Positions 25,209-33,738 of a DNA stretch of 38,439 bases are shown piece by piece. This DNA comes from Woeseiaceae bacterium (GTDB lineage Bacteria; Pseudomonadota; Gammaproteobacteria; Steroidobacterales; Woeseiaceae). Both the position numbers and the translations under genes were made by a program. Every line of letters begins with the position of its first letter. The first letter of the stretch is position 1. The stretch lies in contig JAHEFE010000026.1 of assembly GCA_024640365.1 (NCBI GenBank), positions 1-38,439 of the forward strand, read 5' to 3'. The notes beneath the pieces were generated by a model that was not told where the DNA came from, did not search any database, and worked only from the letters and a program-made list of their open reading frames with translations.

Positions 25209-27320
25209 TTATTCTTTTATACCTTCGAGGTCAAAGAAAAACGCGTACTCAAAAGCGGCTTCTCGCAAGCGCTGCAAGCGTCCTGCCTTGCCACCATGCC
25301 CCGCTTCCATATCTGTCTTCAGCAACAAGATATGTTTATCTGTCTTCATCGCCCGCAGCTTCGCCGCCCACTTTGCAGGCTCCCAGTACTGCACCTGTGA
25401 ATCATGCAATCCGGTTGTCAGCAGCATATTGGGGTAATCCTTGGCTGCAACCTGGTCGTACGGTGAGTAGGACACCATGTAATCGTAGAATTTCTCGGTG
25501 GCTGGATTGCCCCACTCGTCCCACTCCAATGCCGTCAACGGAATACTGTCATCGAGCATGGTAGTCACCACGTCGACGAATGCGACACCGGCATTGATAC
25601 CGTTATAGAGTTCCGGCGCCATGTTTGAGACCGCGCCCATCAGCAAACCGCCCGCACTACCACCTTCTGCATATAAATGTTGTGGCGACGTGTAACCGGC
25701 TTCAACGAAGTAACGACTGACATCGATGAAATCCGTAAAGGTGTTCTTCTTATTGAGTTGGCGACCATCGTAGTACCAGTTGCGTCCCATTTCCGAGCCG
25801 CCACGTATGTGTGCCAGCGCAAAAATAAAGCCGCGATCCAGCATGCTGATGCGTGTGGAACTAAACGAAGGATCGTATATAGCGCCATAGGATCCGTAAC
25901 CGTATTGCCAGACTGGATTTTTACCGTCCAGTTTCATGCCCTTGCGATACACAATCTCTACTGGAATTTGCGCGACACCATCACGTGCCGTCACGAAGAT
26001 ACGTTCTGATTGATAGTTGGCTGAATCGAAACCGCCGAGCACTTCGTCTGCCTTGATCAGGCGACTCTCGCGACGCTTGAACTCATAGTCGTATATTGAA
26101 CTCGGACGGGTAAACGATTCGTAGTTGTAGCGTAACGTTGGACTATCGAATTCATAATTTGACGTTGAGGCCACCGCGTATGCGGGTTCTTCAAAACCAA
26201 CAAGGAATTGCTCGGCGTTCGCCCGATCTATCACCGCTAACTGAGTCAATCCGTTTTGACGTTCATCGAGAACCAGATAGTCTTTAAACGCTGTAACCCC
26301 TTCGATCAAAACATCGTCGCGGTGCTCGACAACCGGTGTCCAATGTTCTCTTCCCGGAGTGGCATAAGGAGCCTCCATAACCTTGAAATTGACTGCGTCC
26401 TCATTGGTACGAATAAAGAAGCGATCACCACCGTCGGTCACGTAATACTCATCATCAACGATCCGCGCCTCAATCAGTTGCGGCTGCGCCTTTGCGTCTG
26501 AGGCGTCCAGATACCGAACTTCGTTGGCGACGGTGCAATTTGAGTTGATAAATATAAATCTGCCGGCGATGTCCTTGTTAACAGTAACGGTGTAGGTTTC
26601 ATCAGGCTCGGTATAAATCAACTCCTCGTCGGCGGCAGCAACGTTGTGTCGATAAACTTTCTCGTAAGTCAGTGTCTGCGGGTTTTGCCTAACGTAATAA
26701 ACAGTCTGACTGTCATCGGCCCAGACAAAGTTGGGAGTAATATTTCTGACACTGTCGTCGATTACTTCACCGGTCTCCAGGTCCACTATATTTAACGTGT
26801 AAAAACGCCGACCAACATCATCAACAGCATAAGCGGCCAATTTGTGGTCTGGACTGACTTTGAACCCAGCCGCTGAAAAAAACTCGTGACCTTCAGCAAT
26901 TACATTCACGTCGAGCAATAATTCATCTTCACTATCAGGCTCAACATTGCGACGGAAATAGATCGGGTAATCCTGGGTACGTGCCTGCTTGCGAAAGTAC
27001 AAATAATCGCCGTAGCGATAAGGCGCTGAAGAATCCTCCTCCGGCAAACGTGCTTTCATCTCTTCGAAAATCTTATCCTGCAATGGCTTGGTGTGAGCCA
27101 TCACGGCATCTGTATAAGCGTTCTCTGCTTCCAGATACGCAATAACGTCCGGATTTTCTCGCTGATTCATCCAGTAGTAGTCATCTACCCGGGTCTTTCC
27201 AAGGGTCACTATTTCGTACGGGACTTTAGCGGCAGTGGGCGGTTGTGGCGCCTCGGTTTTTTGCCCACAGGCGACTAGACCAAATAGGGCTGCCAAGAGG
27301 CTGATTCCGGAGATCTTCAT
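25209..27320 (-). CDS. ptrB: Oligopeptidase B, lipoprotein form (S9A)
   Basis: Serine peptidase of 703 residues that cleaves short peptides after basic residues. The N-terminus MKISGISLLAALFGLVACGQ carries a lipobox (LVAC), so the enzyme is predicted to be membrane-anchored outside the cytoplasm, unlike enterobacterial PtrB. An N-terminal seven-bladed propeller part (DDYYWMNQRENPDVIAYLEA, then repeats) is followed by the catalytic domain: GGSAGG with Ser555, LHDSQV with Asp640 and EAGHGGKAGR with His675. Length fits oligopeptidase B. The start at 27320 has AAGGAA about eight bases ahead; the frame goes on 20 residues upstream but would bury the signal peptide. It lies divergent to the antitoxin gene. 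A prolyl oligopeptidase is less likely given the overall similarity. Confidence 0.92.
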   Translation of the reverse strand: MKISGISLLAALFGLVACGQKTEAPQPPTAAKVPYEIVTLGKTRVDDYYWMNQRENPDVIAYLEAENAYTDAVMAHTKPLQDKIFEEMKARLPEEDSSAPYRYGDYLYFRKQARTQDYPIYFRRNVEPDSEDELLLDVNVIAEGHEFFSAAGFKVSPDHKLAAYAVDDVGRRFYTLNIVDLETGEVIDDSVRNITPNFVWADDSQTVYYVRQNPQTLTYEKVYRHNVAAADEELIYTEPDETYTVTVNKDIAGRFIFINSNCTVANEVRYLDASDAKAQPQLIEARIVDDEYYVTDGGDRFFIRTNEDAVNFKVMEAPYATPGREHWTPVVEHRDDVLIEGVTAFKDYLVLDERQNGLTQLAVIDRANAEQFLVGFEEPAYAVASTSNYEFDSPTLRYNYESFTRPSSIYDYEFKRRESRLIKADEVLGGFDSANYQSERIFVTARDGVAQIPVEIVYRKGMKLDGKNPVWQYGYGSYGAIYDPSFSSTRISMLDRGFIFALAHIRGGSEMGRNWYYDGRQLNKKNTFTDFIDVSRYFVEAGYTSPQHLYAEGGSAGGLLMGAVSNMAPELYNGINAGVAFVDVVTTMLDDSIPLTALEWDEWGNPATEKFYDYMVSYSPYDQVAAKDYPNMLLTTGLHDSQVQYWEPAKWAAKLRAMKTDKHILLLKTDMEAGHGGKAGRLQRLREAAFEYAFFFDLEGIKE

Positions 27321-27410
27321 GTTCGCATTCCTTGAAACTTTGGAGGATGCGGCAAGAATACGCTTTGTCGCGAAAAGCATAAATCAGGCCTCTCATTATG
27401 TGGGTTTTAC

Positions 27411-27438
27411 AAATGTTATAACATTTGTTATAACATTT
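27411..27438. promoter_or_regulatory. Double palindromic operator/promoter of the toxin-antitoxin pair
   Basis: Two exact copies of the 10-bp palindrome TGTTATAACA lie at 27414-27423 and 27426-27435, twelve bases apart. The first sits in a longer perfect palindrome AAATGTTATAACATTT (27411-27426). Each copy contains a TATAAC box that could serve as a -10 element. The site lies 34 bases before the antitoxin start and in the space between divergent genes, so it is the obvious place for AbrB-type autoregulation, and it could also affect the divergent peptidase gene. Confidence 0.72.
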
Positions 27439-27471
27439 ACTCTTCAATCACCTGGGAAGGGATTAACAACA

Positions 27472-27702
27472 ATGAATATCACCAAATTGAAGGTTCGCGC
27501 GGTTGGTAACAGTTTTGGCGTCACCATTCCGAAAGACATCATTGAGCAAATAGGCGTTGCCAAAGGTGACGAACTGCACCTGATCGAAATCGGAGATAGC
27601 TACATGATCACTGCATTTGATCCCACTTTCGACACCAAATTAAGTGCTTTCGACGATACACAGCGGAATCAGCGAAATGCGCTGCGTAGTCTCGCAAAAT
27701 GA
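27472..27702 (+). CDS. AbrB/MazE-type antitoxin
   Basis: Small DNA-binding antitoxin of 76 residues. Residues about 5-47 form a swapped-hairpin SpoVT-AbrB domain (LKVRAVGNSFGVTIPKDIIE, then a Gly-Asp turn VAKGDELHLIE); the C-terminal tail (FDPTFDTKLSAFDDTQRNQR) would wrap the toxin. The start at 27472 fits the domain boundary and has GGGAAGG about eleven bases ahead; longer frames to 27235 overlap the divergent gene. Its stop overlaps the toxin start by four bases (ATGA at 27699-27702), which indicates translational coupling. The double palindrome upstream is its probable binding site. The pairing of an AbrB-type antitoxin with Doc, instead of Phd, is known in many bacteria. Confidence 0.9.
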   Translation: MNITKLKVRAVGNSFGVTIPKDIIEQIGVAKGDELHLIEIGDSYMITAFDPTFDTKLSAFDDTQRNQRNALRSLAK

Positions 27703-28109
27703 ACTGGTTAGGGAGCGCCGAGGTGACGCTCTTTCATGGCGCGCTGGTAAAGCAGTACGGCGGACTGTTCTCCAAACCCAGGACAGGTGCGCTAACCGCC
27801 TCTTTGTCCCGCCCACAGACGTTACACGCAGCGGATCCTGGCAAGGGAGTGCCGGAGTTGGCGGCGGCCTATGCGTGGGAGTTCGCGCGCAATCAGGTAT
27901 TTGCGGATGGCAACCAGCGACTGGCCTTGGCAACGTGTGGCGTATTTCAGCGCATCAATGCCTATGAGTTCAGGCCGACAGAAGTGGAAGCCGCCTGGTA
28001 TTTCGGCAATCTGGTCAATGGCGAGATTTCGGAGCCCGAACTGACGGACTGGATACTGGGATGCTCTTACCCTACCGTCGTTGGCGGCGGCGAAACCGAA
28101 GGGCGATAG
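27699..28109 (+). CDS. doc: Doc-family (Fic fold) toxin with degenerate active site
   Basis: Protein of 136 residues related to death-on-curing toxin, which phosphorylates elongation factor Tu. The Doc landmarks YGGLFS, SLSRPQ and the Fic helix ARNQVFADGNQRLALA (63-78) are recognisable, and the fit is good enough for residue numbering close to P1 Doc. The canonical motif rNHPFxDGNKR is altered: the catalytic His66 is Gln66, Pro67 is Val and Lys73 is Gln, while Phe68, Asp70, Asn72 and Arg74 remain. The reading frame is intact, without stops or frameshifts. It may therefore be an inactive toxin kept for regulation, or a Doc relative with a changed chemistry. Start overlaps the antitoxin stop as ATGA. 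Confidence 0.85.
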   Translation: MNWLGSAEVTLFHGALVKQYGGLFSKPRTGALTASLSRPQTLHAADPGKGVPELAAAYAWEFARNQVFADGNQRLALATCGVFQRINAYEFRPTEVEAAWYFGNLVNGEISEPELTDWILGCSYPTVVGGGETEGR

Positions 28110-28133
28110 GGGCAGGACGCATAGCCCTGCCCC
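28109..28133. other. GC-rich hairpin after the toxin gene
   Basis: Perfect 8-bp arms GGGGCAGG (28109-28116) and CCTGCCCC (28126-28133) between the convergent toxin and M28 peptidase genes. No T run follows on either strand, so it is a possible weak or factor-dependent terminator or a transcript-end stabiliser rather than a textbook terminator. Confidence 0.5.
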
Positions 28134-28147
28134 AGCCAATTACTCAG

Positions 28148-29836
28148 TTATTTGGCCGCTTCCAACGCCGCAAGACGTGCCGCTTCAAACTCATCGCCTT
28201 GATTCCAGACCGGCATGTCGTCTGCATTAGCAATCGACAGCCCCACCCAGAATCCCAGCACCGTGTCTTCAACCATACCGTCAAAATCCCATAAATCGTC
28301 AACTTCGTCGGATGGCTGGTGATATTGCACACTCTCGTAGTGTTCAAGCGGTGACTCCCCATCACCCTCAAACGGCTTGATGAAATCAGTACCCGGCTTG
28401 AGATAAATTGACGGCACACCGATCCTGGCGAAATTAAATTGATCAGATCGATAGAAGAAACCCCGATCCGGATATTGGTCCGGTTTAACGACCCGCCCCT
28501 GGCGCGCGGCAACCGATTTGACGATGGCGTCGTTCGATGACTTGCCTAAACCAATGAAAGACACATCGGTCGTCTTACCCCAAATATTGCCTCCGTCATA
28601 ATTGATGTCGACCGCAATTTTTCCGGGCACAAAGGTCGGATACTGGGCGTAGTACTCTGAGCCCAACAGTCCCTGTTCTTCGGCTGCAACAAATGCGAGC
28701 ACGATCGAGCGTCGTGGCTTTGCAGGTAACATCGCCAATGCTTTACCGATTTCCAGTACCGCCGCCATGCCACTGCCGTTGTCCCTGGCACCGTTATAAA
28801 TGGTGTCGCCACTGGCGTCTGCTTTTCCTATGCCCAGATGATCATGGTGGGCCGTGTAGATAACGGCCTCATTCTTTAACACATCATCACTTCCGGGTAG
28901 CACACCGATTACGTTGGCCGTTTGAACGCTGCGCTTGGCCACCTGCAGTGCCATGGACGTCGTCAGGCCGAGTGACACCGGCTCAAAATCGCGGGAATGA
29001 GCAGACTGGATGAGCTTCTCCAGATCCTGCCCCGCGAATTTAGCCAACCTGCGGGCGGCATCCTCAGTTACCCATGATGCGACCTGAATGCGGGCCTCTC
29101 CACGGTCAGGAAGTTGAAATTCCTCGCCACTCCATGACGTTTGCACTACCTGGAACGGATAACCTGCCGATGGCCGGGTATGGATAATGATGGCGCCCAC
29201 TGCACCCTGCTCGGCCGCCTTGGCGTATTTGTAATCCCAGCGACCATAAAACAAGCGTGTTTTTCCCTCGAACAACGCCGGATCCCAGTCCGGGTCGTTA
29301 TTTAGCATTAACAGAACTTTGCCCTTAAGGTCGTAATCCTTGTAATCGTTCCACTCATACTCTGGCGCCTGAATGCCATAACCGACAAACACAACTTCGG
29401 CGTCCTCGATAACAGCCTCTTCCGCCTGTACACCGCTGGAGGCAATGAATTCATCCCAGTAATTCAGACTCAGAGAATCAACCCCTGAGGAAAAATTCCA
29501 TGTCGAGGGTACAGTCGAAGTTAATCCAATGAGTTCGAACGGCTGCTCCCAACTGCCATCGAAAGCACCTGGCCCAAAGCCGATAGCCGCCATTTGCTCA
29601 GCAAGATATTTGCGCGCAAGCGTGTCCCCGTTACTACCGGGACCTCTACCCTCATATTTATCGTCAGAAATCTCGGTTGTGTATCGTTTCAGACCGGCCG
29701 CTGTTATTGCCGATGCTGCGTTTTCAGCCGCTTCGGTGTACAAGGCATCGGCTGGCTCAACTCCTGGCGATTTATCGCCGCACGCAGCCAGCAGGACAAC
29801 AGCCAACAAACTGGTATGCAAAATCGAACTTCTCAC
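28148..29836 (-). CDS. M28-family metallopeptidase lipoprotein with PA domain
   Basis: Predicted membrane-anchored zinc aminopeptidase of 562 residues. The N-terminus ends in the lipobox LAAC (Cys19). A protease-associated (PA) insert (around AVGAIIIHTRPSAGYPF) precedes the catalytic domain. Metal-binding motifs are clear: YTAHHDHLGIG (His, then the Asp pair region), NGARDNGSGMAA (bridging Asp) and VAAEEQGLLGSEYYA (general-base Glu followed by Glu ligand). Later ligands probably lie in DINYDGG and the C-terminal YHQPSDEVD (His). This order matches M28 aminopeptidases and glutaminyl-cyclase-like relatives. It would trim N-terminal residues from peptides near the envelope, fitting the OPT and APC transporters. 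The next gene upstream on the same strand is separated by a terminator, so it is expressed alone. Confidence 0.92.
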   Translation of the reverse strand: MRSSILHTSLLAVVLLAACGDKSPGVEPADALYTEAAENAASAITAAGLKRYTTEISDDKYEGRGPGSNGDTLARKYLAEQMAAIGFGPGAFDGSWEQPFELIGLTSTVPSTWNFSSGVDSLSLNYWDEFIASSGVQAEEAVIEDAEVVFVGYGIQAPEYEWNDYKDYDLKGKVLLMLNNDPDWDPALFEGKTRLFYGRWDYKYAKAAEQGAVGAIIIHTRPSAGYPFQVVQTSWSGEEFQLPDRGEARIQVASWVTEDAARRLAKFAGQDLEKLIQSAHSRDFEPVSLGLTTSMALQVAKRSVQTANVIGVLPGSDDVLKNEAVIYTAHHDHLGIGKADASGDTIYNGARDNGSGMAAVLEIGKALAMLPAKPRRSIVLAFVAAEEQGLLGSEYYAQYPTFVPGKIAVDINYDGGNIWGKTTDVSFIGLGKSSNDAIVKSVAARQGRVVKPDQYPDRGFFYRSDQFNFARIGVPSIYLKPGTDFIKPFEGDGESPLEHYESVQYHQPSDEVDDLWDFDGMVEDTVLGFWVGLSIANADDMPVWNQGDEFEAARLAALEAAK

Positions 29837-29966
29837 AGGTTATGTCTCCCAATCTTCATGCAACAAGAGGCCAACGACTCTATCACAAGCCGCCGCAATG
29901 AAAGAATCCTGCAACAACTCCCAATCAAAGCCTGCATTAAGTTGGGCAAATTCATTTTTAGCCACC

Positions 29967-30000
29967 ACAAAAAACCCGGCATGGAAGACCAAGCCGGGTT
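29967..30000 (-). terminator. Intrinsic terminator after the small exported protein gene
   Basis: Arms AACCCGGC (29973-29980) and GCCGGGTT (29993-30000); read on the minus strand the hairpin is followed by a run of T. It ends the gene at 30031-30414 and isolates it from the M28 gene. Confidence 0.88.
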
Positions 30001-30030
30001 CTCATAGGTCAAACCAGTTCTATTCGTGGC

Positions 30031-30414
30031 TTAACTGGCTTTGGATTTGTGCAGTGTATTTGATTTGCAATCGGCAACCGCATCAAGCTCTTTCGTGATC
30101 GCCGTCATCTCTGCATTGTCGATTTCGTTCGCCGCACTCCAGGAGGCCATGCTAGGAAAAGAGTCTGCATATTTGAACGTACCCGACTTTCCAACCACCG
30201 TCTGCAGCACATAACTGTGAATATCTCCGCCGGCAACGTTGGCGTTGACGTATTTGACCCACTTGCCATTCGCTGCGTGCACATCCTTGATGGTCTTACC
30301 TTCATTCAACTTACAATCCCACAAATTAACGATTCGCGATTCATCCGCCGCACTGGCAACAGCCGCAAAGCCCAATACAATGGCGATCACAGATAACTTT
30401 AAATACTTGTGCAT
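30031..30414 (-). CDS. Small exported protein of unknown function
   Basis: Exported protein of 127 residues that I cannot assign to a named family. A clear signal peptide ends at about residue 22 (IAIVLGFAAVASA/ADES). The mature part has two cysteines, in NLWDCKLNEGK and AVADCKSNTL, that could form a disulphide, and the aromatic segment FKYADSFPSMASW. The length and layout suggest a small alpha/beta domain, perhaps of the dimeric ferredoxin-like (ABM) kind, but this is a guess. The ATG at 30414 has GGGGGA six bases ahead, so the longer frame to 30507 is rejected. A TTGACA hexamer on the minus strand (30478-30483) could be its -35 element, though no good -10 box follows. Its own terminator makes it a single-gene transcript. 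Confidence 0.75.
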   Translation of the reverse strand: MHKYLKLSVIAIVLGFAAVASAADESRIVNLWDCKLNEGKTIKDVHAANGKWVKYVNANVAGGDIHSYVLQTVVGKSGTFKYADSFPSMASWSAANEIDNAEMTAITKELDAVADCKSNTLHKSKAS

Positions 30415-30437
30415 AATTTCCCCCAGATTTTTAAGAA

Positions 30438-30455
30438 CGGGGTCGCAAAACCCCG
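30438..30455 (-). other. Hairpin in the leader of the small exported protein gene
   Basis: Perfect 6-bp arms CGGGGT (30438-30443) and ACCCCG (30450-30455) with a 6-base loop, about 24 bases before the start codon. It could stabilise the leader or affect translation; no known riboswitch is recognised. Confidence 0.35.
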
Positions 30456-30563
30456 GATAACCTATTTTGTACAAGAGTGTCAAAACTAGGCCAAAACGAC
30501 TATACACCGATACGGGCTTTTTTTACCAACATCAAAATTTTTGAAAATGCACAGAATTCAGGC

Positions 30564-30586
30564 AAAAAAAGCAGGCTGTGCCTGCT
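30564..30586 (-). terminator. Intrinsic terminator of the methyltransferase operon
   Basis: Arms AGCAGGC (30570-30576) and GCCTGCT (30580-30586) with a tight loop; on the minus strand the hairpin is followed by seven T. It lies 43 bases after the stop codon of the last operon gene and defines the operon's end. Confidence 0.9.
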
Positions 30587-30628
30587 CTTTTCTCTCAAGT
30601 TACTTCCCTATCTATTTGATAATACTCA

Positions 30629-32155
30629 CTATCTCGACCTTCTGCGCCCGGCCCTGCCGCGGCGCCCGGCAACGGCTTTGGGCGCCGACCTCTCAGCAGG
30701 TGGCGGTAAATCAGGCAGGTCTGTTTGCTGCACGAAGCCGCTCTTTACGATCTCACGTAACGCTGAATCGACGGCGGGATCAGTATCGATCGGCTGATAC
30801 GCTGCAAGTCGCTTCTCTACGCCAGCAACTGCACGTTGTTGCAAATCGATCGACCCGGCCTTTTCCCAGGCCTCCCTGTTTTCCCGGTCAATAACCGGAT
30901 CTGTCAGGTAAAGCTCCTGCGGCCAGTGCTTCAAGGTATGCTCAGACGTAATCAGGTGATCCTCCGTCATCAGGTCTTTCACCAATTGCGTAGCCGGCAA
31001 ATCATCAAGAATTTTGATGTCCTTGACGAAGTGCAATGCCTGCCCACAAACCTCATTATCGAACACCAACTTCGGCAAACTAAAGGTCAGTACAAAATCC
31101 AGCATGCCGGGCCCGGATACAGAGTTAACTCCCGCAATCGCAGCAAGCAAAGCACTACTGAATGTCTCGCCACCGGCCTGGGCATCCAAACTCTTGGCGT
31201 CACTCAATGCCATATAAGCCTGGGTCGGTAAATTCATCGACTTGGCAATTTCCACGTAAGCAACGTTCAGGTGCTGCGCTTCAATTGCTGCCATAGGCGA
31301 ACTGGCGGCTTTCATATGGAAGGTCGCCGGCGCGCCACCGAACAATACCGGTGCTCCCGGCCGAATGATCTGCGCCATCGTAATACCAGTCAGCACATCG
31401 ACACAGTGAAAAACGAGCGCGCCGACCAATGTCACCGGTGCAATCAATCCCATCAATGTTACCGGAACGATTTCAACCGGTATGCCAGCCTCAACGCAAT
31501 CCAGCAAATTTTGGCAGGAGTCCTCACCGTAGCGGAAGTTACCCGTGGCCGTAATAGTAAAAATAGACATCGGCTTGGCAACCAGATCTGCGCGATCATT
31601 GCGGAACATCTGCAGCATATCGACCATCCGTTCGGTGCCTTGCTCACTGAATGAACCGGTGACCACAGGCTTCTTTGAAGTCGTCAAAGTCATGTACAAG
31701 CGCCATGCATCAGACACCTGCGACTCGATGTCTTTATTGGTCGAAAATGCCGTCGCCAAATAGGCTATGTTCTCAAGCGTATCGCAGACGCGTGCGTACT
31801 CGATAAAGTCTATTGAGTTCGAAAGGCGCGTTTTGCCAGTACGGTGGTCAAGAATCTTCAGGCCGCTGGATCCAGGAACGAAGTGAACGCTATTACCACC
31901 TATCTCGGTATACGGTGCGCCGTCGCGATCAAATAAGGTAAACGACTTCGGTGCGTCTTCAATGGCTTGCTCGACCACTTCACGCGAGAAAAATATCCGT
32001 TTGCCACTGGCGTCGGTTTTGAGGCCATGATCCAGCAAACGCTGCTTCATGGCGGGCCCACGAATCTCCATGCCGGTCTCGGCCATAATGCGTTTGGCTT
32101 CGTCCAGAATTTTTTCAATTAGTTCGTCACTTAAGACTTTTAGTGTCGGTCGCAT
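30629..32155 (-). CDS. MttB-family methyltransferase A, non-pyrrolysine
   Basis: Predicted cytosolic methyltransferase of 508 residues of the trimethylamine methyltransferase (MttB) superfamily, which moves a methyl group from a quaternary or tertiary amine to a Co(I) corrinoid protein. Evidence is overall similarity, for example [20 protein letters not shown] at the N-terminus and [20 protein letters not shown] in the barrel. The frame has no in-frame amber codon, so pyrrolysine is absent and the protein belongs to the MtgB-like group, whose known members act on glycine betaine, proline betaine or carnitine; which substrate applies here is unknown. The last residues, [15 protein letters not shown], form a basic tail outside the catalytic fold. 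It is the last gene of the operon, 21 bases after paralogue B. Confidence 0.9.
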   Translation of the reverse strand: MRPTLKVLSDELIEKILDEAKRIMAETGMEIRGPAMKQRLLDHGLKTDASGKRIFFSREVVEQAIEDAPKSFTLFDRDGAPYTEIGGNSVHFVPGSSGLKILDHRTGKTRLSNSIDFIEYARVCDTLENIAYLATAFSTNKDIESQVSDAWRLYMTLTTSKKPVVTGSFSEQGTERMVDMLQMFRNDRADLVAKPMSIFTITATGNFRYGEDSCQNLLDCVEAGIPVEIVPVTLMGLIAPVTLVGALVFHCVDVLTGITMAQIIRPGAPVLFGGAPATFHMKAASSPMAAIEAQHLNVAYVEIAKSMNLPTQAYMALSDAKSLDAQAGGETFSSALLAAIAGVNSVSGPGMLDFVLTFSLPKLVFDNEVCGQALHFVKDIKILDDLPATQLVKDLMTEDHLITSEHTLKHWPQELYLTDPVIDRENREAWEKAGSIDLQQRAVAGVEKRLAAYQPIDTDPAVDSALREIVKSGFVQQTDLPDLPPPAERSAPKAVAGRRGRAGRRRSR

Positions 32156-32176
32156 GCTACTTATCCCAATATTTTT

Positions 32177-33697
32177 TTACTGATGTCGATTTGCAATTTC
32201 GTGTTTACGACGAGCAACGTAATCGCGAAGCGCTTCGTCCACAGCTGGATCCATTTCCGGCTGCTGATAGTTTTCTAATAATTGTTTCCAGATCGTATTC
32301 GCACGCTGCAGCGTGTCGATACTGCCTGCATCGCGCCAACTTTCAAAATTCTGGCGGGTAGACAGCATCGGTTCATAAAAAGCGGTTTCATAACGGGCAA
32401 GAGTATGACTTGTTCCAAAATGATGCCCACCCGGCTGAACTTCCGCGATGGCTGCTAGCGCTAATTGATCATCGTTAACTTCTATGGGCCGCAACGTTTC
32501 GGCCATCATCTGTAGCATTTCTGCATCAATAATGAGTTTCTCAAACGATGCTGTGAGTCCCCCCTCGAGCCAACCCGCCGCATGATTAACGAGATTGGCA
32601 TGTCCCATGATGGATCCCCAAAGAGACATCTCACTTTCGTAGGCAGACTGGGCATCGCCACAATTCGAAGTAGTCGTGTTACTGGACCGATAAGGAATAC
32701 CGAGGCGACGAGCAATCTGGCCGCTCGCAAACGCCGCTTTGGTGTACTCAGGCGTACCGAGCGCCGGCGAGCCACTACGCATGTCAACATTCGACGCAAA
32801 TGCTCCATACATCACAGGCGCGCCCGCTTTCACAGTCTGTGAAAAAGTGACCACAGCGAGAATCTCTGCCGTTTGTTGCACCAGGGTACCTGCCATCGTT
32901 GCCGGGCTCATGGAACCGGCCAGTGTAAATGGCGTAATACAGGCAATTTGTCCAGCTCGCGCCAACTCGATAACCGCCTCCGACATCGCGTTGTCCAGTT
33001 GCATCGGCGAGTTGGTATTAATAATCGCAAGTATGGCGGGATGCTGCGCGAGCTCTTCACGATCAATACCCAGCGCCAGACAGGTCATCTCGATACCATC
33101 AACGGCACGCTCACCACCTAGTGCATAGCCCTGCGCATTCTTGTCAAGCAAAGTCAGTTGCGCGTAGTACAAGTCGAGGTGGCGGGTTTCAGGCGGCAAG
33201 TCCATCGGTTCAAAACAACCGCCACCTTCCTGGTGAATTATATTCAAGCTCTGGATGACCCGAAAATAATCGCACATCTCTTCATAGGTACCCGGCCGTC
33301 GACCTTTTTGCAGGTCGCTAACAAATGCGGGACCGCCAACTGATGAAAAGATGATGTTATTGTTGCCGACCATCAGGTTGCGGGCCGGATTACGTGCTCG
33401 CAGGCCATACTTTGACGGCGCTAAAGCCAGCTTCTCAAGAACCAGGCCGCGATCAAAACGCACCATACGGGTGCTGTCATCAACACTTGCTCCCGCCTCC
33501 GCGAGCATCCTGCGACTCTCATCATTGAGAAACCGCATACCCTGGCCTTCCAGCACGCCGAGAGCCGCATCAATAATTGTTTCAACCTGATCTGCACTCA
33601 GAATTTCGATCGGCGAATACGGATTGGTAACAGTGCGCCATGGCAACTGCTTTACAGATGATGCAACACGCTTGCTGCGGTGATTACGGCGCGCCAT
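32177..33697 (-). CDS. MttB-family methyltransferase B, non-pyrrolysine
   Basis: Second MttB-superfamily protein, 506 residues, again uninterrupted by amber codons. It shares the family layout with paralogue A (opening IEILSADQVETIIDAALGVL; barrel APVMYGAFASNVDMRSGSPA; C-terminal PAVDEALRDYVARRKHE) but is clearly divergent from it, so the two probably serve different methyl donors or form a mixed complex. Related proteins frequently begin with a basic stretch; here it is MARRNHRSKRVASSVK, before the globular part begins near residue 20. The ATG at 33697 has only a weak GGGT-type ribosome site. It lies 41 bases after the MetF-like gene, so it belongs to the same transcript. Substrate unknown. 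Confidence 0.9.
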   Translation of the reverse strand: MARRNHRSKRVASSVKQLPWRTVTNPYSPIEILSADQVETIIDAALGVLEGQGMRFLNDESRRMLAEAGASVDDSTRMVRFDRGLVLEKLALAPSKYGLRARNPARNLMVGNNNIIFSSVGGPAFVSDLQKGRRPGTYEEMCDYFRVIQSLNIIHQEGGGCFEPMDLPPETRHLDLYYAQLTLLDKNAQGYALGGERAVDGIEMTCLALGIDREELAQHPAILAIINTNSPMQLDNAMSEAVIELARAGQIACITPFTLAGSMSPATMAGTLVQQTAEILAVVTFSQTVKAGAPVMYGAFASNVDMRSGSPALGTPEYTKAAFASGQIARRLGIPYRSSNTTTSNCGDAQSAYESEMSLWGSIMGHANLVNHAAGWLEGGLTASFEKLIIDAEMLQMMAETLRPIEVNDDQLALAAIAEVQPGGHHFGTSHTLARYETAFYEPMLSTRQNFESWRDAGSIDTLQRANTIWKQLLENYQQPEMDPAVDEALRDYVARRKHEIANRHQ

Positions 33698-33738
33698 TAG
33701 CGACGACCCGCATAGAAAAATTCGATGTTGAACACGTT

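Noticed and set aside
27411..27438. Double TGTTATAACA repeat as plasmid iterons or an origin
   Set aside because: Only two copies, palindromic, directly before an antitoxin gene, with no replication gene nearby; an operator explains it better.
27235..27471. Upstream extension of the antitoxin frame
   Set aside because: It runs antisense over the oligopeptidase signal peptide and through the palindromic operator; the AbrB domain begins at 27472.
29529..30098. 189-residue open frame on the plus strand
   Set aside because: Antisense to the M28 gene and crosses the terminator at 29967-30000; Ser/Ala-rich shadow.
30629..33697. Possible pyrrolysine (amber) read-through in the MttB genes
   Set aside because: Both frames are continuous without any in-frame amber codon at normal family length, so pyrrolysine is not involved.
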